Notes: generated by a model not told the origin, from the letters alone. A DNA stretch of 64,000 bases from Kushneria marisflavi (GCF_002157205.1 NZ_CP021358.1:620001-684000); one strand, 5' to 3'; numbered from the stretch's first letter, positions 46,746-55,841 are shown. Translations and numbers: made by a program.

Positions 46746-48131
46746 TTACTCTTCGTACTGGCCGTAGCTGCCCGGCGCGAGATCCTCGAATCGGGTGTAC
46801 TTGCCGATAAAGGCCATATGCACGGTACCGATGGGACCGTTACGCTGCTTGCCGATGATCAGCTCGGCCAGCCCCTTGTTGTCGGGGTTGTCCTTGTTAT
46901 ACACCTCGTCGCGATAGACGAAGGCGATGACGTCGGCATCCTGCTCGATGGCGCCGGACTCACGTAGATCCGACATGACCGGACGCTTGTTGGGGCGCTG
47001 TTCCAGCGAGCGGTTAAGCTGCGACAACGCCACGACCGGGCAGTTGAATTCCTTGGCCAGCCCCTTGAGCGAACGCGAAATTTCAGAGATTTCTGCGGTA
47101 CGATTTTCCGACATGCCCGGTACCTGCATCAGCTGCAGATAGTCGATCATGATCAACCCGATACCGCCGGCATCTCGCGCAATACGCCGGCTTCGCGAGC
47201 GCATCTCATTAGGTGAGAGAGCCGCGGTATCATCGACGTAGAGCTGTTTATCCTTGAGAAGGTTCACCGCCGAGGTCAGTCTCGGCCAGTCCTCATCCTC
47301 AAGCTGCCCGTTACGCACACGGGTCTGATCGATGCGCCCCAGCGAGGAGATCATGCGCAGCATGAGGGACTCCGCCGGCATTTCCATTGAGAACACCACC
47401 ACAGCCTTGTCGCTGCTCACTACGGCGTGCTCGACCAGGTTCATGGCAAAGGTGGTCTTGCCCATCGAGGGGCGGCCCGCCACGATCACCAGATCAGAGG
47501 GCTGAAGCCCCGAGGTCATGTCGTCCAGATCACGAAAGCCGGTCGACAACCCTGTCATCTGTCCCTTGAGGTTGAACAGCTCATCAATACGGTCCACGGC
47601 CTTGCTGAGCAGGTCGCTCATGCCAATGGCACCGCCAGTCTTGGGCCGGGATTCGGATATCTGGAAGACCAGCCGTTCAGCTTCATTGACCAGCTCGTCC
47701 GCATTGCGGCCCTGAGGATTGAAGGCACCCTCTGCAATCTGATTGGCCGCCGCGATCAGCTTTCGCAGGGTGGCACGCTCGCGCACGATATCGGCATAGG
47801 CGCGAATATTGCTGGCTGACGGCGTGTTACGTGCCAGTTCGGCGAGATAGGAGAGACCACCAACACGGTCCAGCCGGTCGTGTGATTCAAGCTCCTCGGA
47901 GAGCGTCACCACATCCAGCGGTCGCCCCTCTTCTGCCAGACGGGCCATGGCCTTGAAAATATCGCGATGCTCTATGCGATAGAAATCATCACTGACCAGA
48001 CGATCGGCAATCTCGTCCCAGGCCTGATTGTCCAGCATCAGACCGCCCAGTACGGATTGTTCGGCTTCAAGCGAGTATGGCGGCACCTTGAGCGCAGCGG
48101 TTTCCTGATCAAACTCGATCACTTCACTCAT
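46746..48131 (-). CDS. dnaB: Replicative DNA helicase DnaB
   Basis: DnaB is the hexameric 5'-3' helicase at the replication fork. The 461-residue protein has the N-terminal collar domain (SLEAEQSVLGGLMLDNQAWD at about 21), the linker, and a RecA-like domain with Walker A in VAGRPSMGKTTFAMNLVEHA at about 218, Walker B IGLIMIDYLQLM at about 325 and the arginine-finger region VALSQLNRSLEQRPNKRPVM at about 370. Position next to rplI-rpsR-rpsF is the usual proteobacterial arrangement. Confidence 0.97.
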   Translation of the reverse strand: MSEVIEFDQETAALKVPPYSLEAEQSVLGGLMLDNQAWDEIADRLVSDDFYRIEHRDIFKAMARLAEEGRPLDVVTLSEELESHDRLDRVGGLSYLAELARNTPSASNIRAYADIVRERATLRKLIAAANQIAEGAFNPQGRNADELVNEAERLVFQISESRPKTGGAIGMSDLLSKAVDRIDELFNLKGQMTGLSTGFRDLDDMTSGLQPSDLVIVAGRPSMGKTTFAMNLVEHAVVSSDKAVVVFSMEMPAESLMLRMISSLGRIDQTRVRNGQLEDEDWPRLTSAVNLLKDKQLYVDDTAALSPNEMRSRSRRIARDAGGIGLIMIDYLQLMQVPGMSENRTAEISEISRSLKGLAKEFNCPVVALSQLNRSLEQRPNKRPVMSDLRESGAIEQDADVIAFVYRDEVYNKDNPDNKGLAELIIGKQRNGPIGTVHMAFIGKYTRFEDLAPGSYGQYEE

Positions 48132-48253
48132 GACGACGATTAACCATGTGACGACTTACCCGGGAGAGTGATTCAACGCAGGATCATAGCCTACGCTCGC
48201 GGAAAGGACATGTCATGATCCTTCCAGCCGGACAGCGATTGAAAACGGTCATT

Positions 48254-48280
48254 AAAAAAAGGGGCACACAAGGTGCCCCT
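48254..48280 (-). terminator. Intrinsic terminator of the rpsF-rpsR-rplI operon
   Basis: A 7-bp stem GGGGCAC/GTGCCCC with a 5-nt loop is followed by seven T residues on the minus strand, about 45 bases after the rplI stop. Confidence 0.9.
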
Positions 48281-48323
48281 TCTCATGGCATATCATGGAT
48301 ATGCGCAGTGCCATCAATATGGC

Positions 48324-48770
48324 TTACTCAGCAACCACGACCACGCGAACGCTGGCGGTAACATCGGAGTGCAGACGCAGCTCGATGTCGTATTCGCCAG
48401 TTTGACGGATCGGGCCCAGCGGCATGCGAACTTCGCTGCGCGCAACATCGATACCGGCCTGAGCGATGGCATCAGCCAGATCGCGCGGACCAATGGAACC
48501 GAACAGCTTGCCTTCATCGCCTGCGCGAGCAACGAGCGACAGCTCGATCTCGGACAGCTCTTCAGCGCGACGTTCGGCTTCGGCCTGACGCTCGGCGGCG
48601 TTGGCTTCGAGCTCGGCACGACGCGTTTCGAAAGCTTCGACGTTGGCTTTGGTTGCCGGAACGGCCAGGCCGTAAGGCACCAGGTAGTTACGACCGTAAC
48701 CCGGCTTGACGCTGACCTGGTCGCCCAGGTCTCCCAGCTTGCCGAGCTTGTCGAGCAGAATGACTTCCAT
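48324..48770 (-). CDS. rplI: 50S ribosomal protein L9
   Basis: L9 binds 23S rRNA near the L1 stalk and helps maintain reading frame. The 148-residue product has the N-terminal domain [20 protein letters not shown] with [13 protein letters not shown] at about 24, the long connecting helix (about 41-75) and the C-terminal domain. GAGGT lies nine bases before the start. Last gene of the rpsF operon. Confidence 0.98.
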   Translation of the reverse strand: MEVILLDKLGKLGDLGDQVSVKPGYGRNYLVPYGLAVPATKANVEAFETRRAELEANAAERQAEAERRAEELSEIELSLVARAGDEGKLFGSIGPRDLADAIAQAGIDVARSEVRMPLGPIRQTGEYDIELRLHSDVTASVRVVVVAE

Positions 48771-48782
48771 CTCGTGGACCTC

Positions 48783-49634
48783 TTAACGTTGACTGCCGAT
48801 CAGACGCGTGCGGAAATCCGCAAAGGTATCTATCAGCGCCAGCAGCAGCACTATCACTAACGTGGGCCAAGTGGTCAGCAGCAATGCATAAAAGCCGACC
48901 AGCCAGAACCCTCTCATGGACTTTACACCTACCACACCGTGCACAAGGGCAATGCCCGCCACCAACAGAGGAACCCAGGCCATCAATATGGCGCCCGGGA
49001 GTGCGCCCAGAAAACCGACAGCGGTCATCAGGACCACACCGGCAAGCTCCAGCCTCGACAGACGAAAGCGATGAAACTCGTCTCGGAAACCGCCGGGATT
49101 GTACAGGGCTGCCTGCCAGCTTCGCGCCAGCGCAAGGCAGGCGGTTGCGGCCAGCATGACCATCAGGCCGGTCACGGCCGAGATCATCAGAATCGCCAGT
49201 CTTTCAACCGGCACTCCCTGGCTTGCGTACTGCCGAAGCAGTTCGTCAATCTCCGGCGCCTGAGCGCGTACTTCCTCAATCAGTTGCGAGGCATCAGGTG
49301 GTGCGAAGATCCCGATCTGGATCAACACGGCCACCACGATGGCCCCGGCCAGCAGGGTTTCACCCCAGCGAAACCGCTCGCGCAGAATAATGGCCATGAC
49401 CGTCACCAGCAGAATGCTGGCCAACGGGATGGCATCGCCCTGCATCCACCACCAGCCAGCCGGCAGTGCCGCAGCCAGTACTACCGGGGATGCCGGTCCA
49501 AGACCACGGCGCAGCGTCACCAGCGCGCTGACGGCAGCAGACAGCCAGAAAAGCCATGGGACCAGTGAACCCAGTAGCGCCACACCAACCGCGCGCGGCG
49601 TACTCTGCATTATCCAGCGAGCAAAACCCTGCAT
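48783..49634 (-). CDS. DUF2232 (YybS-like) integral membrane protein
   Basis: A 283-residue inner-membrane protein with about eight hydrophobic helices and a short periplasmic loop near 115-140 (PPDASQLIEEVRAQAPEIDE). Family function is unknown. It is placed between rpsR and rplI with gaps of only 12 bases on each side, so it must be co-transcribed with ribosomal genes. The same insertion is seen in other gammaproteobacteria as far as I recall. Confidence 0.85.
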   Translation of the reverse strand: MQGFARWIMQSTPRAVGVALLGSLVPWLFWLSAAVSALVTLRRGLGPASPVVLAAALPAGWWWMQGDAIPLASILLVTVMAIILRERFRWGETLLAGAIVVAVLIQIGIFAPPDASQLIEEVRAQAPEIDELLRQYASQGVPVERLAILMISAVTGLMVMLAATACLALARSWQAALYNPGGFRDEFHRFRLSRLELAGVVLMTAVGFLGALPGAILMAWVPLLVAGIALVHGVVGVKSMRGFWLVGFYALLLTTWPTLVIVLLLALIDTFADFRTRLIGSQR

Positions 49635-49646
49635 GGCGTATGCAGC

Positions 49647-49874
49647 TTACTGGTGGCTGTCGGTATAGGGCAGCAGGGCCAGATAGCGAGCGCGCTTGAT
49701 CGCGGTTGCCAGCTGACGCTGATAGCGTGCACGTGTACCGGTGATACGGCTCGGAACGATCTTGCCGGTCTCGGTCACGTAGGCTTTCAGCGTGTCGAGG
49801 TCCTTGTAATCAATGTACTTCACGCCTTCGGCGGTAAAGCGGCAAAACTTGCGACGACGGAAAAAACGGGCCAT
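49647..49874 (-). CDS. rpsR: 30S ribosomal protein S18
   Basis: A 75-residue basic protein with the signature [20 protein letters not shown] at 4-23 and [20 protein letters not shown] at about 43-62. S18 forms a heterodimer with S6 on the platform of the 30S subunit. The gene follows rpsF by 41 bases. Confidence 0.98.
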   Translation of the reverse strand: MARFFRRRKFCRFTAEGVKYIDYKDLDTLKAYVTETGKIVPSRITGTRARYQRQLATAIKRARYLALLPYTDSHQ

Positions 49875-49915
49875 GTCAGTCTCTCCAATGGGTGGATTCA
49901 GGCCAGAGCATCAGC

Positions 49916-50323
49916 TCAGGAGGCAGCTTCGGTCGACTCTTCTGAATCGGAACGTTCACGCGGACGTTCGTCATCGGAGCGCTCACGACGGCGTCCCTTT
50001 TCATCTGCCGCTTTCATCATCGGAGATGCTTCGGTGACAGCTTCGGTACAACGCACGACCATGTTGCGAATGATGGCATCGTTGAAGCGGAAGATGTTTT
50101 CCAGTTCAGCCAGCGTTTCGCCGCTGCATTCAACGTTCATCAGAACGTAGTGAGCCTTGTGGATCTTGTTGATCGGGTAAGCCAGATGACGACGGCCCCA
50201 ATCTTCAAGACGATGAACAGTGCCACCATTTTCAGTCACGAGCCCTGTATAGCGCTCGATCATGGCAGGCACCTGCTCGCTCTGGTCCGGGTGGACCATG
50301 ACCACGATTTCGTAATGACGCAT
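49916..50323 (-). CDS. rpsF: 30S ribosomal protein S6
   Basis: A 135-residue protein with [20 protein letters not shown] at the start and the [20 protein letters not shown] strand at about 45. The C-terminal 35 residues are highly charged (repeated Arg, Glu, Ser), a site that RimK can extend with glutamate in E. coli. AAAGGAG lies seven bases ahead of the start. First gene of the ribosomal operon; a long hairpin-rich leader and a strong promoter precede it. Confidence 0.98.
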   Translation of the reverse strand: MRHYEIVVMVHPDQSEQVPAMIERYTGLVTENGGTVHRLEDWGRRHLAYPINKIHKAHYVLMNVECSGETLAELENIFRFNDAIIRNMVVRCTEAVTEASPMMKAADEKGRRRERSDDERPRERSDSEESTEAAS

Positions 50324-50419
50324 GGTGTCTCCTTTCGGTTTGACAGCTTCTCGATGACAGAAACATCCGCCATGGGAAGCAAGGAGTTGATAGAAGGGTA
50401 TTTTTCGTTACAAGGGCAG

Positions 50420-50474
50420 CATCGAGGTTACCGCTTCGATGATCTGCAAATGCAGTCGGCGGCCGTAGCCGCCG
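50420..50474 (-). ncRNA. Hairpin-rich rpsF leader (candidate S6:S18 autoregulation site)
   Basis: On the minus strand the leader folds into three successive hairpins: a 7-bp CGGCGGC/GCCGCCG stem closed by a UACG tetraloop (50457-50474), a 4-bp CTGC/GCAG stem (50444-50455), and a 6-bp CATCGA/TCGATG stem (50420-50441). It lies between the promoter and rpsF. Bacterial rpsF leaders are known to bind the S6:S18 complex. I see CCGA at the exit of the first hairpin but cannot confirm the canonical motif. Confidence 0.4.
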
Positions 50475-50486
50475 CGAAACCGCACA

Positions 50487-50515
50487 ATTGTAGGGAGATG
50501 GCCCGCTGTTTGCAA
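50487..50515 (-). promoter_or_regulatory. Sigma-70 promoter of rpsF
   Basis: On the minus strand TTGCAA (50515-50510) and TACAAT (50492-50487) are separated by exactly 17 bases, a near-consensus promoter. It lies about 160 bases upstream of the rpsF start and just after the rlmB stop. Confidence 0.75.
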
Positions 50516-50524
50516 GCAAAAGGA

Positions 50525-51388
50525 TCAATGCGGGCGTCGCTGACGCACCGCTTCAAACAGGCAGATGCCCGTAGCCACCGACACATTGAGACTCGACACC
50601 TGACCGGCCATGGGCAGCTTGACCAGCTGATCGCAGTGTTCGCGGGTCAGCCGACGCAGCCCCTTGCCTTCAGCACCCATGACCAGCGCGGTAGGACCGC
50701 GCATGTCGACATCATGAACGAAAGTGTCCGCCTCCCCGGCGGCACCAAGTACCTGCATGCCATATTCCTTCAGCCGTGCAAGCGCCCGGGCCAGATTGGT
50801 CACCTGATAGACCGGCACACTTTCAGCCCCACCGCAGGAGATCTTTCGCACCGTGGCATTAAGCGGCGCCGAGCGGTCCTTGGCGACCATCACGCCAATG
50901 ACGCCTGCCGCATCGGCCGAGCGCAGACAGGCACCAAAATTGTGGACATCCGTGACGCCATCAAGCACCAGCAGCAGCGGTGCCTGATCGACGTTGGCCT
51001 CGAGCTGCCAGAAAAGCGATGACTCATTATCGGCCACCAGAGGTTCACAAAAGGCGATAACGCCCTGATGTGCGCCTTCGGCAATCTGATCAAGCACCTC
51101 ACGCGACTGCAGGACCACGCGCGCCCCCAGCGCTGACGCCTGCTGCTGGATGTCGGCCAGACGCTTTTCTGCCTGTCCTTCCTGTATCCAGAGCTCCGAG
51201 GGCACCTGCTGACGCATCAGCAGGGTTTCGACAGCATGAACGCCATGTACCGAATCCAGCCCTCTGGGGGCTGATGCCCTCGCCGACGAGGCGCCTTTAT
51301 GTCTGTCACGGCCCGGGGCATTTTGCCGCCTCTGCGCCTGAGGTTTGGCGCCACTTCGCTTGCCACTACGCTGATGATCGCCCTTCAT
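50525..51388 (-). CDS. rlmB: 23S rRNA Gm2251 2'-O-methyltransferase RlmB
   Basis: RlmB methylates the ribose of G2251 in the peptidyl-transferase P loop. The 287-residue product has an N-terminal L30e-like domain (VHGVHAVETLLM at about 48) and a SPOUT/SpoU domain with LVLDGVTDVHNFGACLRSAD at about 137, LVMGAEGKGLRRLTREHCDQ at about 237 and the SLNVSVATGICLFEAV knot motif. The first 45 residues are an extra Arg/Lys-rich tail. The ATG overlaps the rnr stop (ATGA), which supports this long start. Confidence 0.95.
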   Translation of the reverse strand: MKGDHQRSGKRSGAKPQAQRRQNAPGRDRHKGASSARASAPRGLDSVHGVHAVETLLMRQQVPSELWIQEGQAEKRLADIQQQASALGARVVLQSREVLDQIAEGAHQGVIAFCEPLVADNESSLFWQLEANVDQAPLLLVLDGVTDVHNFGACLRSADAAGVIGVMVAKDRSAPLNATVRKISCGGAESVPVYQVTNLARALARLKEYGMQVLGAAGEADTFVHDVDMRGPTALVMGAEGKGLRRLTREHCDQLVKLPMAGQVSSLNVSVATGICLFEAVRQRRPH

Positions 51389-53991
51389 GACTTGCGACGG
51401 CCCTTGTCAGTATCACGCTTGCCTTTTTTGTCGGCACTGCTTTTGCTCTTGCCGCGCTTTGGCTTGTCGGCATCACTACTACCGGCACCGGCAGGCTTGC
51501 CAATACGTTTGCGAGGCTTTCGTGCCGCTGCATCTTCCTGGGCCCTGAGTGTATCGGTATCAGGCGCTTCCGGAGTCCCTGCCTCGGAGGCCTTTTCTTC
51601 CCGCCGACGCAGACGCTCCTTCTTGCCGGGACGGGATTTACGCCGCTTCTTGCTCGGCGCCTCCGCTTCGGCAGGCGCACTGCTCTCCGGGGCCGGCGTA
51701 TCGGTGCCGGGCTTTCGGATGCGACGTCGGGATTTGGACTGAGCATCGGTCAGCATGAAATCGATCTTGCGATCATCCAGATCAACACGCGCCACCTGAA
51801 CAGTGACCCCGTCGCCCAGACGATACGTCACACCCGTGCGCTCGCCCTTGAGCTGATGACGCTCACCTTCGAACTGGTAGTAGTCAGAAGGAAGGTTGCT
51901 GATATGGACCAGCCCCTCGACAAAGTGCTCGTTGAGCCGCACGAACAGACCAAACTGGGTGACCGAGGCAATGGCCCCTTCAAAAACGTCACCGACCTTG
52001 TCGGCCATGAACTCGCACTTGAGCCAGTCCTCGACATCACGAGTAGCTTCATCGGCACGACGCTCGGTCATTGAGCAGTGCTCGCCCATGGCTACCATCT
52101 GCTCGAAGCTATATGGGCACCAGCGCTGCGGCTCGTTATTCGGAGCGCCTTCTACACGCTGCACGTGGGACGAGTCACGCTGACTGCGGATGACCGAGCG
52201 AATGGCACGGTGAATGAGCAGGTCGGGATATCGCCTGATGGGAGACGTGAAGTGAGCATAGGCGGCATAGGCCAGACCGAAGTGGCCTTCGTTATGCGGC
52301 GAATAGACCGCCTGATTCATGCTGCGCAACATGACCGTCTGGATGATGTCGACATCCGGGCGGCCGTTGATGACCTCGCGAAGACTCTGAAAATCCTGCG
52401 GCGTGGATTTACCCTTTTCGTCGCTGGCACCCAGCGTCAGGCCCAGCTCACCAAGGAAGGCGCGCAGCGTGGCGAGCTTTTCATCCGAGGGCGAGGCGTG
52501 AACGCGGTACAGTGCCGGTAGCTTGTGCTTTTCGAGAAAGCGCGCGGTCGCCACGTTGGCTGCCAGCATGCACTCCTCGATCAGCTTGTGCGCGTCGTTG
52601 CGTGTACGCGGCACGATGCGCTCAATCTTGCGCTGTTCGTTGAACACGATCTGGGTTTCAGTCGTCTCGAAGTCGATGGCGCCTCGAACGGTACGCGCCT
52701 GACGCAGCGTCTGATACAGCCCGTGCAGCGCCTCCAGCGGCTTGACCACGTGAGCGTACTCACCTCGAAGGGCCTGACCCTCTTCGCTGTCGGCATCTTC
52801 AAGCATGGTGCCGACCTTGTTGTAGGTCAGCCGCGCATGCGAGCGCATCACGCCTTCATAAAACTTGTAGCGGCTGATCTCGCCGCGCTGCGAGATATTC
52901 ATCTCACAGACCATGCAGAGCCTGTCGACGTCCGGATTGATCGAGCACAAACCGTTGGAGAGCAGCTCCGGCAGCATGGGAACGACCTGACCGGGGAAAT
53001 AGACCGAGTTACCGCGCTGCCAGGCCTCACGATCAAGCGGGGAATCGACCTCGACATAATGCGAGACATCGGCAATCGCCACGATCAGCTTCCAGCCGCC
53101 GGATTTGGTCTTCCAGGCATACACGGCGTCGTCGAAGTCCTTGGCATCTTCACCGTCGATGGTGACCAGCGGCCAGTCACGCAGATCAACGCGATGATGC
53201 TTGTCCTCGTCACGCACCTCCTCGCTCATGTCACGAATCTGGTCCAGCACCTCGGAGGGAAACTCGGCCGGAATGTCATGCTCGCGGATGGCGATATCGA
53301 TTTCCATGCCGGGATCCATGCGCTCACCCAGCACTTCGGTCACTTCACCGATGGGCTGCTGGCGCAGGCCGGGCTGCGTGGTAATACGCACCTCGACGAC
53401 CTGGCCATCCTCGGCACCGTTGGCCGCGCCGTCTTCAATGATGATCTCGTGAGCAATGCGGCTGTTCTCGGGGACGACCACAGCGATGTCGCTGCCGCGC
53501 TTGCGATACAGGCCAATCAGGCTTGGCGTATTGCGCTCAAGAATTTCGTTGACGCTGGCCTCTTCCCTGCCGCGTCGATCCTTGCCACTGACGCGAACGC
53601 GCACACGGTCACCGTCAAAAAGACGCCGCATCTGACGCGGCGGGATCACAAGATCCGGCTTTTGCTTGTCATCGCGCACGAAAAAGCCGATGCCATCACG
53701 ATGGCCGACCACGCGGCCTTCCAGCAGAGACTGGGGATCGATAATTTCAAAGGCACCGCTTTTCTGACGCAGGATCTGCCCGTCACGCTCCATGGCGGAC
53801 AGGCGCCTGCGGACGGCTTCCAGACGATCCTCATCCGTGATGCCCAGCAGCTTGCTGACATCTTCATGCGTGATCGGCTTGCCGTGCTCGGTCAGAATCT
53901 GCAGAAGGTATTCACGACTGGGGACCGGGTTGTCATATTGACTGGCCTCACGTTCCGCCTGCGGATCGTCGGCTGGCGTCCATTGACTCAT
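51385..53991 (-). CDS. rnr: Exoribonuclease R
   Basis: RNase R degrades structured RNA 3'-5' and takes part in rRNA quality control. The 868-residue protein has an N-terminal winged-helix domain (LLQILTEHGKPITHEDVSKL at about 29), cold-shock domains, the RNB catalytic domain with TIDGEDAKDFDDAVYAW at about 278 and SINPDVDRLCMVCEMNISQR at about 350, and an S1 domain (GDVFEGAIASVTQFGLFVRL at about 660). A long basic, Lys/Arg/Ala-rich tail follows from about 745. It is co-transcribed with rlmB through a 4-base overlap. Confidence 0.97.
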   Translation of the reverse strand: MSQWTPADDPQAEREASQYDNPVPSREYLLQILTEHGKPITHEDVSKLLGITDEDRLEAVRRRLSAMERDGQILRQKSGAFEIIDPQSLLEGRVVGHRDGIGFFVRDDKQKPDLVIPPRQMRRLFDGDRVRVRVSGKDRRGREEASVNEILERNTPSLIGLYRKRGSDIAVVVPENSRIAHEIIIEDGAANGAEDGQVVEVRITTQPGLRQQPIGEVTEVLGERMDPGMEIDIAIREHDIPAEFPSEVLDQIRDMSEEVRDEDKHHRVDLRDWPLVTIDGEDAKDFDDAVYAWKTKSGGWKLIVAIADVSHYVEVDSPLDREAWQRGNSVYFPGQVVPMLPELLSNGLCSINPDVDRLCMVCEMNISQRGEISRYKFYEGVMRSHARLTYNKVGTMLEDADSEEGQALRGEYAHVVKPLEALHGLYQTLRQARTVRGAIDFETTETQIVFNEQRKIERIVPRTRNDAHKLIEECMLAANVATARFLEKHKLPALYRVHASPSDEKLATLRAFLGELGLTLGASDEKGKSTPQDFQSLREVINGRPDVDIIQTVMLRSMNQAVYSPHNEGHFGLAYAAYAHFTSPIRRYPDLLIHRAIRSVIRSQRDSSHVQRVEGAPNNEPQRWCPYSFEQMVAMGEHCSMTERRADEATRDVEDWLKCEFMADKVGDVFEGAIASVTQFGLFVRLNEHFVEGLVHISNLPSDYYQFEGERHQLKGERTGVTYRLGDGVTVQVARVDLDDRKIDFMLTDAQSKSRRRIRKPGTDTPAPESSAPAEAEAPSKKRRKSRPGKKERLRRREEKASEAGTPEAPDTDTLRAQEDAAARKPRKRIGKPAGAGSSDADKPKRGKSKSSADKKGKRDTDKGRRKS

Positions 53992-54177
53992 AGATTGCTT
54001 CCCTGAAATGGTTGTCTTGTGATACCGGGCAAGATGGCGAGCAGCGGGCGCGGGGTGATGTGGTGTCTTGTCTTCATGTCAGCGATTATAGCGGTCTCGA
54101 CAGGACGACCCAAAACCCTTTATTGCCCCGAAAACGTTGCAGGGTGTAAAAAATTGGCTTTTACCGACGCCCACCTC

Positions 54178-54205
54178 TTGCATCGGTGAAAAAAATGCGT
54201 ATTAT
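54178..54205 (+). promoter_or_regulatory. Promoter of the tRNA-Leu cluster
   Basis: TTGCAT (54178-54183) and TATTAT (54200-54205) are separated by 16 bases and end 12 bases before the first tRNA-Leu. This is a plausible sigma-70 promoter for all three copies. Confidence 0.65.
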
Positions 54206-54217
54206 TTCGGCCCACCT

Positions 54218-54304
54218 GCCCGGATGGCGGAATTGGTAGACGCGCTAGCTTCAGGTGCTAGTGACCGTATGGTCGTGGAGGTTCAAGTCCTCTTCCGGGC
54301 ACCA
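54218..54304 (+). tRNA. tRNA-Leu (CAG), copy 1
   Basis: An 87-base type II tRNA including an encoded CCA. The acceptor GCCCGGA pairs with TCCGGGC; the anticodon stem CTAGC/GCTAG holds the loop TTCAGGT, giving anticodon CAG (Leu, CUG codons). The variable arm is GACCGTATGGTC and the T loop TTCAAGT. Confidence 0.96.
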
Positions 54305-54390
54305 TCTCACAAAGGATCTTTGTTGAGATGGTGGAAAATAAAGGCTCAAGGCCTGACGATTTCAGGTAACTGTAGTACAGCATGATCAAC

Positions 54391-54477
54391 GCCCGGATGG
54401 CGGAATTGGTAGACGCGCTAGCTTCAGGTGCTAGTGACCGTATGGTCGTGGAGGTTCAAGTCCTCTTCCGGGCACCA
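54391..54477 (+). tRNA. tRNA-Leu (CAG), copy 2
   Basis: Identical base for base to copy 1, including CCA. It lies 86 bases downstream of the end of copy 1 with unrelated spacer sequence. Confidence 0.96.
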
Positions 54478-54525
54478 GTTGATCAGGCATCGCTTTCATC
54501 ACGGTTTTCAAACCGTTGACACCCT

Positions 54526-54612
54526 GCCCGGGTGGCGGAATTGGTAGACGCGCTAGCTTCAGGTGCTAGTGACCGTATGGTCGTGAAGGTTCAAGTCCTT
54601 TCCCGGGCACCA
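54526..54612 (+). tRNA. tRNA-Leu (CAG), copy 3
   Basis: Same anticodon and length as copies 1 and 2, but with paired changes. The last acceptor pair is G-C instead of A-U, and one T-stem pair is A-U instead of G-C. Both are compensatory, so the fold is kept. Confidence 0.95.
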
Positions 54613-54812
54613 TGTTTCCCCCCTCTGCTTTACCTCTCTCTGACGTATCTTTTCTATAGCATACTGCCATCAGCATAGGCTGCAGATGCCCTGTTCCGGC
54701 GCGCTCTCTGACTGACCCTTATCAGGCTCGACTACGCCAGCAATTGTGTATCGATTGATGCCCATACGTTTATGCAACAGGCCATGACGCCGTTAGGCGC
54801 CATGACAGTCGC

Positions 54813-55679
54813 TCAATAACGCGAAGGCTGCCTTGCCACTTTCTCCAGCCCCCAGCCCTGAGCGTGAACCCCGGACTCCAGCCGGCGGGCAACCTCATCC
54901 GGCAGCTCGCTAAAGAAATTGAATCCCGTGCGCGCCTCGATCTCGTCAACGCTGACCAGAAAACGATCCAGCGGCTCATTGCCGTGAACATTCTGGGGCA
55001 CAATAAAGGCAATCATTCTGGTCGGTGTATTGGCATTGCCCGGCGCCACGATGATCTTGTAGAAGGCATCGGGAATTTCGATAAATGACGACATTCGTCT
55101 GATGGCGTCATCGAAGATCGGCCCGGTCGTCACCCAGACCGTACCGAAATGGTTGGCAAACTCATCGATCACCACCTCCTCCAGGCGCTGCCATACACGC
55201 CGGTTGAGATCAGGCCTTTGAGGCGAGATGTTGCTCATGTGAAAGGTATCGAGTTGCGCCTGACGGCCATGAACAGCCGCAATCGCATAATTGGGCGCCT
55301 GATGACCGCGGTCATAACCACTGCCGGTATAATCATCACTGGTTACCGGCCAGATCGTGCGCCAGTCTTCGCTGAAATGCCCAGGGCGGGCGCCGATGGA
55401 GGGATGATTCACCCGATCGAGACGATAAACGGTCCAGAGGGGATTGGCGCGCAGATCCGACCAGCCGGTCAGGAATCCATCATTGCGCAGCGTGCGGTTA
55501 AGCGTTTTCCAGTCGTACCAGACTTCGGCCTGAGGCGTACCCATCCAGCTCATCTGTTCCCAGTACGTACGTTCCTGGTAATACCAGAGACCGTAGAGCA
55601 CCACTGTTGCCATGAGCCCGGCACCACTCATGCGCCTGAAACGCCTCAAGATTCCCGGACGTCGCCGCGCCATATTCAT
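54813..55679 (-). CDS. Membrane-anchored DNA/RNA non-specific endonuclease (NucA/EndA family)
   Basis: A 288-residue protein with a basic N-terminus and a single membrane helix at about 19-33 (AGLMATVVLYGLWYY), so the catalytic part probably faces the periplasm. The ββα-metal nuclease motif GYDRGHQAPN is at about 121 with His as general base, and the metal-binding Asn lies in FHMSNISPQRPDLN at about 146. Likely roles are degradation of incoming or extracellular nucleic acid for nutrition; this is inference. It stands alone between the tRNA-Leu cluster and spoVR. Confidence 0.88.
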   Translation of the reverse strand: MNMARRRPGILRRFRRMSGAGLMATVVLYGLWYYQERTYWEQMSWMGTPQAEVWYDWKTLNRTLRNDGFLTGWSDLRANPLWTVYRLDRVNHPSIGARPGHFSEDWRTIWPVTSDDYTGSGYDRGHQAPNYAIAAVHGRQAQLDTFHMSNISPQRPDLNRRVWQRLEEVVIDEFANHFGTVWVTTGPIFDDAIRRMSSFIEIPDAFYKIIVAPGNANTPTRMIAFIVPQNVHGNEPLDRFLVSVDEIEARTGFNFFSELPDEVARRLESGVHAQGWGLEKVARQPSRY

Positions 55680-55778
55680 CCCCTGCTACCGTATTGTCAA
55701 AAGCCGTATATTGTCGACACGTGCCCCTTCGAGCGGCGGCGAGTATACCCTAATCGGTAGGAGGTGGCTGGCAGGCAC

Positions 55779-55802
55779 AAAAAAACGAGCCCCAGGGCCC
55801 GT
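55779..55802 (-). terminator. Intrinsic terminator of the prkA-yeaH-spoVR operon
   Basis: On the minus strand a 7-bp stem ACGGGCC/GGCTCGT (with one G-U pair) and a 4-nt loop runs into seven T residues, about 40 bases after the spoVR stop. Confidence 0.8.
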
Positions 55803-55841
55803 TCAGGCGTGATATACGAACAATATTCGCTCAGTCTTCGG

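Noticed and set aside
52525..54006. 493-residue plus-strand frame opposite rnr
   Set aside because: A long shadow caused by GC-rich codon bias; rnr has all its domains and overlaps rlmB in the usual way.
54137..54385. 82-residue open frame over tRNA-Leu copy 1
   Set aside because: It reads through the tRNA and gives the familiar false peptide with MAELVDALASGAS; the same artefact occurs in many genomes.
54218..54612. Regular direct repeats that could be taken for a CRISPR array
   Set aside because: The repeat units are 87-base tRNA genes with unequal spacers.
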